DNA of 18,570 bases from positions 1 through 18,570 of the forward strand of contig CAYQJO010000068.1 in NCBI GenBank assembly GCA_964417785.1, written 5' to 3'. This document shows positions 7,300-15,100 of the stretch, one piece after another. Position 1 is the first letter of the stretch. Each line of letters starts with the position of its first letter. Source of the stretch: DAOTUL01 sp034437435. GTDB taxonomy: Bacteria; Chloroflexota; Anaerolineae; Aggregatilineales; Phototrophicaceae. The notes below the pieces were generated by a model that worked only from the letters and a program-made list of their open reading frames with translations, was not told the DNA's origin and did not search any database. The position numbers and the translations under genes were made by a program.

Positions 7300-9522
7300 T
7301 TATTCTCCCGGCAGAACAACGGTTGGACCGACCGCGATTTCCGGGTTGTTTTCCACTTCAATCACAATGGCGTTTTCAGTATCGGGTATCTGCACCTCTT
7401 CCGACGGATCGATGGCGTTGGCAATCAACGGCGCAAGGACCAACGAGACAATCGCCAGCAGCTTGAGCAGGATATTCAGCGACGGCCCCGACGTGTCCTT
7501 GAACGGATCACCGACCGTATCACCCACAACGGCGGCTTTGTGGGCTTCCGAGCCTTTGCCACCGTAGTTACCGGCTTCGATGTACTTCTTGGCGTTATCC
7601 CAGGCACCGCCAGAATTCGCCATCATCACCGCCAGCATGAACGCCGAAATCAGCGAACCGACCAGTACACCGATTAAGGTCTCATAGTGGACGAAATCAC
7701 CGATGATGTTGCCATCACCAATGATCGTCAGCAGCGCAATAACGACTGGTACGGCCACCGCGATAACCCCCGGCATGAGCATCTGCCGGATCGCGCTGTC
7801 GGTGCTGATCGCCACACATTTCTCATAATCCGGTTCAGCCGTCCCATCCATGATGCCGGCGATCTCCCGGAACTGGCGGCGCACCTCGACCACAATGGCC
7901 TGAGCCGCATTGCCAACCGCCCGCATGGTCAGCGCACTGAAGACATATGGCAGCATTGCACCCAGGAAGAAGCCGGTAATCAGACGTGAGTCCAGAATGT
8001 TCACCGTGAAGACAGACGTTCCAAATTCTGGATTGCCGGTCTGTAACGCCGTGACAAAAGCCGCGTTCAATGCCAGCGCCGTCATGGCCGCACTGCCGAT
8101 AGCGAAGCCCTTGCCGGTCGCAGCAGTCGTGTTGCCCAGACTGTCGAGCGCGTCAGTACGCTGGCGCACCTGCTCTGGCAAATGCGACATTTCCGCAATA
8201 CCACCGGCATTGTCCGCCACAGGTCCATAAGCATCCGTCGCCAGGGTAATGCCCAGTGTTGAAAGCATCCCCACAGCCGCGACCGCCACACCGTAAAGAC
8301 CGGCCTCATGCGTCGCCACCAGCGTCACCGCGATGATAATGGCAACCGGAGCCAGCGTACTCAGCATACCCAGCGCCAACCCGCCAATCACGACGATTCC
8401 GGCACCACCTTCCGCACTCTGCGCCAGGTTCTTGGTCGGCATATAGGCATCCGCCGTGAAGTATTCCGTAAAGTAACCGATTGCCACACCACCGACCAGA
8501 CCACTGAGCGTGGCGAGAATCACACCCCAACCCAGGTCCAGCGTCAGACCCAGCACCACGACACTGACCGCTACCAGCACGCTGGCAGTGTAGACACCGC
8601 GCCTAAGGCTGCCCAGCAGCATTTCCAGCGTCGCACCTTCTTCGGTCTTGACCAGAAAGGTGCTGCCCACACCGATAATCAGACCAATAGTAGCGATCAA
8701 AATCGGGAAAACCTGCGCCGACAACACCTGATCTTCCGCCACACCAGCACCCAGCGTCGCCAGTGAGATCGCGGCGATAATCGAACTGGCATAACTCTCA
8801 AACAGGTCCGATCCCATGCCCGCCACATCACCGACGTTATCGCCGACGTTATCGGCGATGGTCGCCGGATTGCGCGGGTCATCCTCCGGGATACCGGCTT
8901 CCGTCTTACCGACAAGATCAGCACCGACGTCGGCCGCTTTGGTGTAGATACCGCCACCCACACGGGCGAAAATCGCGATGGATGTGCCGCCAAAGCCAAA
9001 CCCGGCCAGCGCACTCGCGGCATCCACCGGATCGGCAATCTGATTGGTGAAGAGCAGGAACAGCAAACTCACACCCATCAGCGCCAGCGATACCACCATC
9101 GTACTCATCACGGTGCCACTGGCAAAAGCCACGCGCAGACCCTGGTTGAGGCTTTCCGACGCCGCCTGCGCCGTGCGGATGTTGGCCCGTACCGCAATGT
9201 ACATGCCGACATAACCGGCCAGACCCGACGCCAGCGCTCCCATCACGAAGGCGACGGCGGTCCAGGCGGACATACCCGTATCTTCGATCATACTCAGCAC
9301 CAGCAAGACAACCGTCACACCGGCCACCAGCACCGCAACCGCACGGTATTCACGTGTAAGAAACGCCTGTGCGCCACGCTGAATCGCCTGACCGATTCGG
9401 ATCATGGTTTCATTACCGGGGTTTTGCTGCAACACCCAGTTACGTTGATACCAGGCAAAACCCAGACCTAATATACTCACAATAGCCGCAGTTATGCTTG
9501 CGGCTTCGATAGATATTTCCAT
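7300..9522 (-). CDS. hppA: membrane-bound ion-pumping pyrophosphatase, K+-dependent type
   Basis: A 740-residue polytopic protein. It hydrolyses pyrophosphate and couples this to H+ and/or Na+ export across the cell membrane. The substrate and Mg2+ site is complete: DVGADLVGKTEAGIPEDDPR (198-217), then NVGDNVGD (225-232), and GDTVGDPFKDTSGPSLN near the C-terminus. GNTTAATGKG (463-472) has Ala467 and Gly470 where K+-independent enzymes have Lys and Thr, so this is the K+-dependent class (known family rule). Whether it pumps H+ or Na+ needs residues I cannot assign safely. The start is the ATG at 9522, with GGAG about eight bases before it. After the last membrane helix comes an acidic tail of about 36 residues (DPSEEVQIPDTENA onward), longer than I expect for the family. 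It is transcribed alone. Confidence 0.97.
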   Translation of the reverse strand: MEISIEAASITAAIVSILGLGFAWYQRNWVLQQNPGNETMIRIGQAIQRGAQAFLTREYRAVAVLVAGVTVVLLVLSMIEDTGMSAWTAVAFVMGALASGLAGYVGMYIAVRANIRTAQAASESLNQGLRVAFASGTVMSTMVVSLALMGVSLLFLLFTNQIADPVDAASALAGFGFGGTSIAIFARVGGGIYTKAADVGADLVGKTEAGIPEDDPRNPATIADNVGDNVGDVAGMGSDLFESYASSIIAAISLATLGAGVAEDQVLSAQVFPILIATIGLIIGVGSTFLVKTEEGATLEMLLGSLRRGVYTASVLVAVSVVVLGLTLDLGWGVILATLSGLVGGVAIGYFTEYFTADAYMPTKNLAQSAEGGAGIVVIGGLALGMLSTLAPVAIIIAVTLVATHEAGLYGVAVAAVGMLSTLGITLATDAYGPVADNAGGIAEMSHLPEQVRQRTDALDSLGNTTAATGKGFAIGSAAMTALALNAAFVTALQTGNPEFGTSVFTVNILDSRLITGFFLGAMLPYVFSALTMRAVGNAAQAIVVEVRRQFREIAGIMDGTAEPDYEKCVAISTDSAIRQMLMPGVIAVAVPVVIALLTIIGDGNIIGDFVHYETLIGVLVGSLISAFMLAVMMANSGGAWDNAKKYIEAGNYGGKGSEAHKAAVVGDTVGDPFKDTSGPSLNILLKLLAIVSLVLAPLIANAIDPSEEVQIPDTENAIVIEVENNPEIAVGPTVVLPGE

Positions 9523-9558
9523 ATGGGGTACTCCATGTTTGCAGATAAGCGCCTGGAA

Positions 9559-9586
9559 ATGTTAACCAAAATATCATTTTTTTCAA
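9559..9586 (-). promoter_or_regulatory. probable promoter of hppA
   Basis: On the minus strand, TTGAAA (9586-9581) and TAACAT (9564-9559) are 16 bases apart. The hexamers match the sigma70 consensus at four positions each. The start point would fall near 9552, giving a leader of about 30 bases before the hppA ATG at 9522. Confidence 0.5.
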
Positions 9587-9631
9587 CGGTCATGCGGCAA
9601 ATGCTCATGCAGTCATTAGCCAGGAAACCGA

Positions 9632-9661
9632 TTGTCACATCAGGACCTGTTCATATACAAT
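9632..9661 (+). promoter_or_regulatory. probable promoter of the DivIC/FtsB-like gene
   Basis: TTGTCA (9632-9637) and TACAAT (9656-9661) are separated by 18 bases; each matches the sigma70 consensus at five of six positions. The transcript would start near 9668, which argues against translation starting at the upstream in-frame codons and in favour of the ATG at 9694. Confidence 0.6.
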
Positions 9662-9693
9662 ACGGCGCAACTACGGTTACAAGCGGGTATCCT

Positions 9694-10119
9694 ATGGCCC
9701 CCAAACGCAACCGGCGTGGGCAGCTTTCCGGCATCCAGATCATGTTCGCGGCGATTATGGCAATCGGCATGATTCTGGCGATCAATTTCAGCACCCGGCT
9801 GGCCGACAGCCGCCCCCTGCGCGATTATTACAACAGCGTGGAAACCGAAATCAAGGAACTCGAAAACGTGCAGGCGACCTTGATCGCTGAGCGCGATTAT
9901 ACCCGGAGCGATGTCTATGTGGAACAATGGGCGCGGCGTGATGGCAAGATGATTCGGCCCGGTGAAGTGCTGGTTATTCCCATCCCCCACAGCGACAATG
10001 CCGCACCCACACCCACACCGCCAGCATTCGTCGCCATCGACACCTCACCGCCAGAGCCGCAGAACTGGACCCTGTGGTGGCGCTTGTTTTTCGATGGCGA
10101 CCCACCCGGTCAGGGTTGA
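9694..10119 (+). CDS. septum formation initiator (DivIC/FtsB-like) protein
   Basis: A 141-residue bitopic membrane protein resembling DivIC/FtsB, small divisome proteins that connect early and late cell-division proteins. The order of parts is typical: a short basic cytoplasmic end (KRNRR), one membrane helix (about 13-31), a coiled-coil stretch (about 43-68), then SDVYVEQWARRDGKMIRPGE (72-91). The last matches the conserved external motif of the family. A Pro/Thr linker and a tail with WTLWWRLFF follow. The frame is open back to 9523, but that part overlaps the promoters and has no similarity to the family. ATG 9694 has a modest GCGGG upstream and lies just after the predicted promoter. Its stop lies inside the 3' end of the convergent ygfZ-like gene. 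Confidence 0.82.
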   Translation: MAPKRNRRGQLSGIQIMFAAIMAIGMILAINFSTRLADSRPLRDYYNSVETEIKELENVQATLIAERDYTRSDVYVEQWARRDGKMIRPGEVLVIPIPHSDNAAPTPTPPAFVAIDTSPPEPQNWTLWWRLFFDGDPPGQG

Positions 10120-11138
10120 ACGCCCAGCCGTGCTTTAATGCGGGTGGTAGGACCATCGGCAGCCGCAACCGTCAGCGTCGTACCCGGTTCGGCCACACCC
10201 GTCTTGACCACCGCCATCGCGTGCAGTCCGCCATCGGGTGCGACGACACTGCTGGTGATCTTGCCAGCCCGTTTGCCCTGCCCGTAAAGCTCGGTCCCTG
10301 CATCCACCGGCGCATCCAGGTCCAGGCTGACGAGCGTCCGCGCCAAACGATTGCGGCTCTCCATACGAGCGATAATCTCCTGGCCGGTATAGCAGCCCTT
10401 GTTGAAGCTGACCTCATCCCATAAGCCCAGTTCCAGCGGGATATAATCGCCGGTCAATTCAAAGCCAACACCGGGCCGACCAGCCCGAATCCGCAGCGCG
10501 TTGTACACCAGCCCACCCGAAGGGCGCACCTGCTCCGCCAGCACCGACCACAGCGTTTCCGCCGCTTCGACCGGCACCAGCAGCGACCAGTGACTCCCGC
10601 TGAACGGCTTCATGCGAGCGGCCAACACCGCCACACCACCGATAGTGTTCGATATACAGCCCAGCGGCGGCACCGAGTCCGCACCCGGCAGCAAGCCGTC
10701 AACCTGCGGGCCGTGCAGCGCGAACAGATGATGGGTCGCGCCCAGGTCCGCAACCTGCACCCGATCCCGGAAGAAGATGTTATTCCGCAAATACGCCAGC
10801 AGCGCCGGGCCGCGACCGGGTCCGGTTAGCAGAATCGTCGCCTCTCCATCACGGGCATACACGACCGCCCGGTCGATAATACGGGCGTTGGCGTTGGTAA
10901 ACACCGTCGCCCGACCCTCACCCGGCACCATATTGACCATATCGTTCGTGGATATCCGGTTGAGCAAATCCAACCGGTCCTCACCCGTCAGCAGCAAACG
11001 ACCCTCATGTGACCGGTCCAGCACAACCCCTTCACTGAGCGCCGCCCTGTATTCCGCTTCCAGATCGCCAAAATGCAGCGGAATGCCATCCGGCGCGAGT
11101 GCTGCCGAGGCCGCCTGATAGTGCTCTTGCAGGCTCAT
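10110..11138 (-). CDS. ygfZ: YgfZ/GcvT-like folate-binding protein
   Basis: A 342-residue protein of the YgfZ (COG0354) group, tetrahydrofolate-binding relatives of the glycine cleavage T protein that act in repair or assembly of certain Fe-S clusters. The group's signature K-G-C-Y-T-G-Q-E is present, with its invariant Cys at residue 249 (258 if counted from the upstream ATG). It is followed by IIARMESR. The N-terminal part (VLDRSHEGRLLLTGEDRLD, LLNRISTNDM) is the usual GcvT-like folate domain. The start is taken at ATG 11138-11136 because it overlaps the upstream stop as ATGA, implying coupled translation. An in-frame ATG at 11165 would add nine residues. The stop lies 10 bases inside the convergent cell-division gene. 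The Gcv T protein itself is a less likely identity, since the YgfZ motif is exact. Confidence 0.9.
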   Translation of the reverse strand: MSLQEHYQAASAALAPDGIPLHFGDLEAEYRAALSEGVVLDRSHEGRLLLTGEDRLDLLNRISTNDMVNMVPGEGRATVFTNANARIIDRAVVYARDGEATILLTGPGRGPALLAYLRNNIFFRDRVQVADLGATHHLFALHGPQVDGLLPGADSVPPLGCISNTIGGVAVLAARMKPFSGSHWSLLVPVEAAETLWSVLAEQVRPSGGLVYNALRIRAGRPGVGFELTGDYIPLELGLWDEVSFNKGCYTGQEIIARMESRNRLARTLVSLDLDAPVDAGTELYGQGKRAGKITSSVVAPDGGLHAMAVVKTGVAEPGTTLTVAAADGPTTRIKARLGVQP

Positions 11139-12046
11139 AAACTGACTCGCTCCGTCCACGCCCACCCGTCCGGCACCGGTACCGGCGCGGACAATGTGTG
11201 GCTGTAGTTGTAGCTGAGCCGGTAGGTATCGCCATCGAAATCAATCTCCACCGGCACACTTGCATCCGGCAGACGATAATCCAGCGCCGAAACACGCACA
11301 CCCAGTACACTTTCAACCTCGCGTCGGGCGACCGCCTCCGGCATATCACCCGGCTGCAATGTGACCGTCAGCGGCTCACCGTCACGCAGCAGCAGACTCT
11401 CACCCGCATAGGTCCACACCCGCACACGAAACGTGACATCGTAGCGCAGAACCGGCGATGATCCCCGCCGCTCCGCCAGGATAATATCGCGCAGGTCACC
11501 CACTGACGATTCCAGATCGTCGTTCACGATGACGTAATCGCAAGCCATCGCATACACCATCTCCCGTGCCGCCCGCTCCATACGCTCAGCGATCTGGCCC
11601 GGCGTCGCATCTCGCGCCTGCATCCGCTCCACCAGATCACCATAGGTCGGCGGCGCGATAAACACGGCGACCGTGTTCTGTGGATAGGTCTTCTGGATGA
11701 TCGCCGCGCCCTTATACTCGATGTCGGCGATGAGGTCCTGCCGCGTCACAATCGCTTGTTCGACGATGGCACGCGGAACCCCATAATACTTGCCCGGATG
11801 CACTTCCTGATATTCCAGCAGGGCATCGTCCTCGATCATCTGCTGGAATGTCGCCAGATCGACAAACAGATGATGCACGCCATCCTGTTCATTTTCACGC
11901 GGTGGTCGGGTGGTCGCTGTCGCCAGTTGGCGCAGGTCGGTCAGTTGATCCATCACGGCGTTGAGCAGCGCATTCTTGCCCACACCGCCAGGACCCACCA
12001 GGATATACAGAATTCCCAGACGTTCTTTGCTCACATGGCTACCCAT
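11135..12046 (-). CDS. guanylate-kinase-like protein with C-terminal extension
   Basis: A 303-residue protein. Residues 10-195 follow the guanylate kinase fold: P-loop GPGGVGKN (18-25), ATATTRPPRENEQDG (42-56) with the two Arg of the GMP site, the YYGV stretch (87-90), DIEYKGA (108-114), and a lid segment with Arg residues around 140-160. True enzymes transfer phosphate from ATP to GMP. Two deviations matter: the P-loop Ser/Thr after Lys is Asn25, and a usual Tyr of the GMP site is His58. Residues about 198-303 form an extra domain absent from ordinary guanylate kinase (about 200 residues long); a short REVESVLGV helix recalls a degraded Nudix box, but that is weak. It may be a divergent kinase or a non-catalytic relative. 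The ATG at 12046 lacks a clear ribosome binding site; a GTG at 12034 is an alternative. It is coupled to the ygfZ-like gene. Confidence 0.75.
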   Translation of the reverse strand: MGSHVSKERLGILYILVGPGGVGKNALLNAVMDQLTDLRQLATATTRPPRENEQDGVHHLFVDLATFQQMIEDDALLEYQEVHPGKYYGVPRAIVEQAIVTRQDLIADIEYKGAAIIQKTYPQNTVAVFIAPPTYGDLVERMQARDATPGQIAERMERAAREMVYAMACDYVIVNDDLESSVGDLRDIILAERRGSSPVLRYDVTFRVRVWTYAGESLLLRDGEPLTVTLQPGDMPEAVARREVESVLGVRVSALDYRLPDASVPVEIDFDGDTYRLSYNYSHTLSAPVPVPDGWAWTERVSL

Positions 12047-12108
12047 TGTGTTCGTTGATTGTTCTCAAGTCTAACATATCGAACCGCCCACACCAGTGAG
12101 AGTCGCGT

Positions 12109-12139
12109 AAAAAAACCGCCCCCGGTATCGGAGGCGGTT
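12109..12139 (-). terminator. intrinsic terminator of the giant pilin-fusion gene
   Basis: Read on the minus strand, AACCGCC (12139-12133) and GGCGGTT (12120-12114) form a stem, directly followed by a run of T (A-run at 12109-12115 on the plus strand). It starts 29 bases after the stop codon at 12168-12170. This is a classical Rho-independent terminator, and it isolates the giant gene from the guanylate-kinase-like gene on the same strand. Confidence 0.9.
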
Positions 12140-12167
12140 GCACACATCGTCGATTGAAAGCTGGAGT

Positions 12168-15100
12168 CTAATAGTCCTCGCAGTACGCTTGCTCCGGCAG
12201 CGAGCATGTCGCATCTGCCACACGGATGTCTACGATCCACCAGCTTGTCATGTAGTCGTTATCAGCGTTGCCCTTCTGGCGGTCGTCCGTCATGTTCGAC
12301 ATCAGGAAGCGGATCATGATGGTATCGCCCACAAACTGGCGCAGGCTGTGGCGTTTATACATCCAATCGCCAAACGTGTTGTTGGAGTTCTCATCACCAT
12401 ACTTCGAACTGTCGTAGTCCTCTACTTTGAAGTATTCTGGATCTTCGCCATTGAAACCCATGATGATCGGATCAAGGTCACAATCCCATGTATCCATATC
12501 ACCGTAGTCGATGTCATCGTTGCAGTTCACACCCTCGGCGTAGATGTCCCTGCCCATCCAGTTCCGCGTCCAGCTAAAGCCGCCGTTCGTCGAGACCTCC
12601 ACATACACCTTTTCTTCCGTCTCGTACATGGTGTAGTACGACAGTTCCGGCAGGAAGGTATCGCTCAGGTCCAGCGTACCGTTCAGAATCAGCGCCGTGT
12701 GCGAGTAGGCAATCGACCCGATGTCGTCCTCACCCACACCCGATTTCGGGCTGTCCGTGAACGAGAAGCTGGTCCCACCGGTCGTCAGGATGATGACACC
12801 GGACTTGTCCTTCTCGTACCAGTCGAGCGTGAAGCGGTAGTATTTACCCTCGTCCAACCGCGCCACACCCATATCGACGGTACGCGCATGGTCGGTCCAG
12901 TTGTAAATGATGTTCCACTCTTTACTATCATCCGAGTTGATCGACGTCTGGTTGCCCGGAACCGTCGGCTCGGTGTCGATGATGTTACCGGCGGCATCGA
13001 CTTCCTCATACTTCATCCGCACACCGTTATCCGACACCGTGATGAACGTGTAATCGTTGGCCTGCACACCGCTGAACGGTCCGATCTCCGGCGTTTCCAG
13101 CAGCCAGCGGGCCGCGATTTCATTACTGATGTCATACCGCCCCGGCTGCATATCGCCCGTACCGAAGTCATAGCTGATGTCCAGCACCGTGCGCGGACTG
13201 CCCGTCCAGCCGATAGCCTCCTCGTCAACCGTTCTACCGTTTCCGGACGCGCTGGCAATTCCGGTCGCCGGATTGACATTGTCAAGCAGCAGACTGGCAC
13301 CGCCCTTGAACTTGTCGTTGTTATTTCCAGAGCCGATCAACCGATCACAGTCGTTACAGTCAAAGACATACTCATCCCACGAGCCGAGAACCGCTGGACC
13401 GCCGCCCGTTCCCCGGAAGATCTCCGGACTCAGGCCCCACAGCCCCTCACCGGTCCAGTTCGACATATTACGCGCCGGATCGAAGAACTGCTGGTCGCTG
13501 ATCCTGCGGATAACCGAGTCCCGCCGCGACTCGAAGGTCACATGGTCGATATACCAGCCATCGCGGGCATTCCAGTAGTTGGTGTTATCCAGCGAGTCGT
13601 AGACAAACCGCACCCGAATGCGCTGGCCGGGACCGCTGGCATCACCAGCGAAGGGCGAGAGATCGACAATATGGCGTGTCCAGCCGTAGTTATCCTCCCA
13701 GTAGTCGATCATACGGTACGGCTCGTCGCCGTCGAAATACTCATTCTCACCCGAGCCGGTCCACAGCAGTTTGTGTTCGTGCCACGAACCCCAACCGTAA
13801 TCCTGACCCCAGCATTGCAGGCGATCACCCGGACAACTGTCGAGCATCTCCGCGTCGATTTCGCCCGGCGTCCCTTCCAGTTCCGTCGAGACCTCCACGC
13901 TGATCCGTTCGTTGTTGCCCAGCGCAAACCGTGTCCAGAAGTACATCGTCGGCTTGTCGCCCTGCTGTGTACCGCGCAGGTCAACCACATACGATAGCTG
14001 AAGCACCTGGTACGCGTCGCGATCTGTCCGTTCAATGTCATCATCCCAGCCACCACCGTGATGCACCGGCGCGGCAGGCTGGTCCGGGCTTTCGTGCCAG
14101 GATTGCAGACCCGCCCGTGCCTCGTAGTTGATCGCCGTCCAGCGACCACCCGGTATCCAGCGGTCGTACCAGTCCGGTTCATCCACATTGGCACTGAAGT
14201 ACATGCCGTCACCGGTTTCCTCGTTACCGTCGTCGTCCACTTCACGACTCTCATCCGGCCACAGCCGGTGTACGCGCTGGCGGAACTGCGGTGTCACACC
14301 GTCGGCCTCAAAGCTGGTCGGCTCGCCCTCTGCATCCGTACTCACATACGGGTACCGTTCCTCGACCCGGATGGCATCCAGATACACACCATCATCATTC
14401 GAGCTGTTGTTGGCGTAGATGCTGAAGCGGATCAGAATATCGTCGTCGGTCTTGCTCCCCGCGTCGATCTCGTAATTGATCGCCGCCAGATCGATCTCTA
14501 CATACTCCCAGGCACTTTGCCAGCTATACCGGTTGCTGTTGTTGTTACCATCCGGCGTCATGTTGTATTGGAACGTCCACACCGGCTTCCATTCGTCTTC
14601 CGTCTCGCTGGCTCGCCGCCAGGACACATTGAACGCATCGCCGTTATCGATCCACCGCTTGTGATAGAAACGCAGCACCGGGTTGATCGCCGCACCGGCG
14701 GTGTTGCCACCGCGCTCGCTCGCCAGATTGTCCGGCGTGTCGTTGTTCATATCGATCGGCAGCAGCAGCCGCATGGCGTTGGTCGTGTCTCGTTCGTATT
14801 CCGCGCCGCCAGGACTGTCGGTATACGAGTGGTTGCCGTCCCAGAATTCCTCATTCACGATGGACCATCCGCCCAGCCATTTGACCTTGCCGTCTTCGGC
14901 ACCATCCACCAGCGGGTAATCGTTGAAGGTCGCCCGGTCCTTGCGGTGCAGCTTGATGTTGTCGATCCACCAGCCGCCATCGTCATTGTCGTTATCACCC
15001 GCCACCATCAGCGCGAAGCGCAGCCGCACTGTCGCCAGGTTATACGGTGCCTGGGTCAACCCATACAGGTCAATATCGACCGGGTGCAGCGTCTCATAAC

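Noticed and set aside
8830..8870. Short direct repeat (GACGTTATCGCC / GACGTTATCGGC) that could look like an array or operator
   Set aside because: It encodes the conserved NVGDNVGD motif of the pyrophosphatase and is explained by the protein.
9523..9693. 57 extra N-terminal residues for the DivIC/FtsB-like protein
   Set aside because: This stretch overlaps two promoter candidates and shows no resemblance to the family; the family layout begins at the ATG at 9694.
11140..11450. Active Nudix hydrolase domain at the end of the guanylate-kinase-like protein
   Set aside because: The REVESVLGV stretch lacks the paired Glu of the catalytic Nudix box and the spacing of the preceding Gly and Glu is not met; kept only as a weak fold hint.
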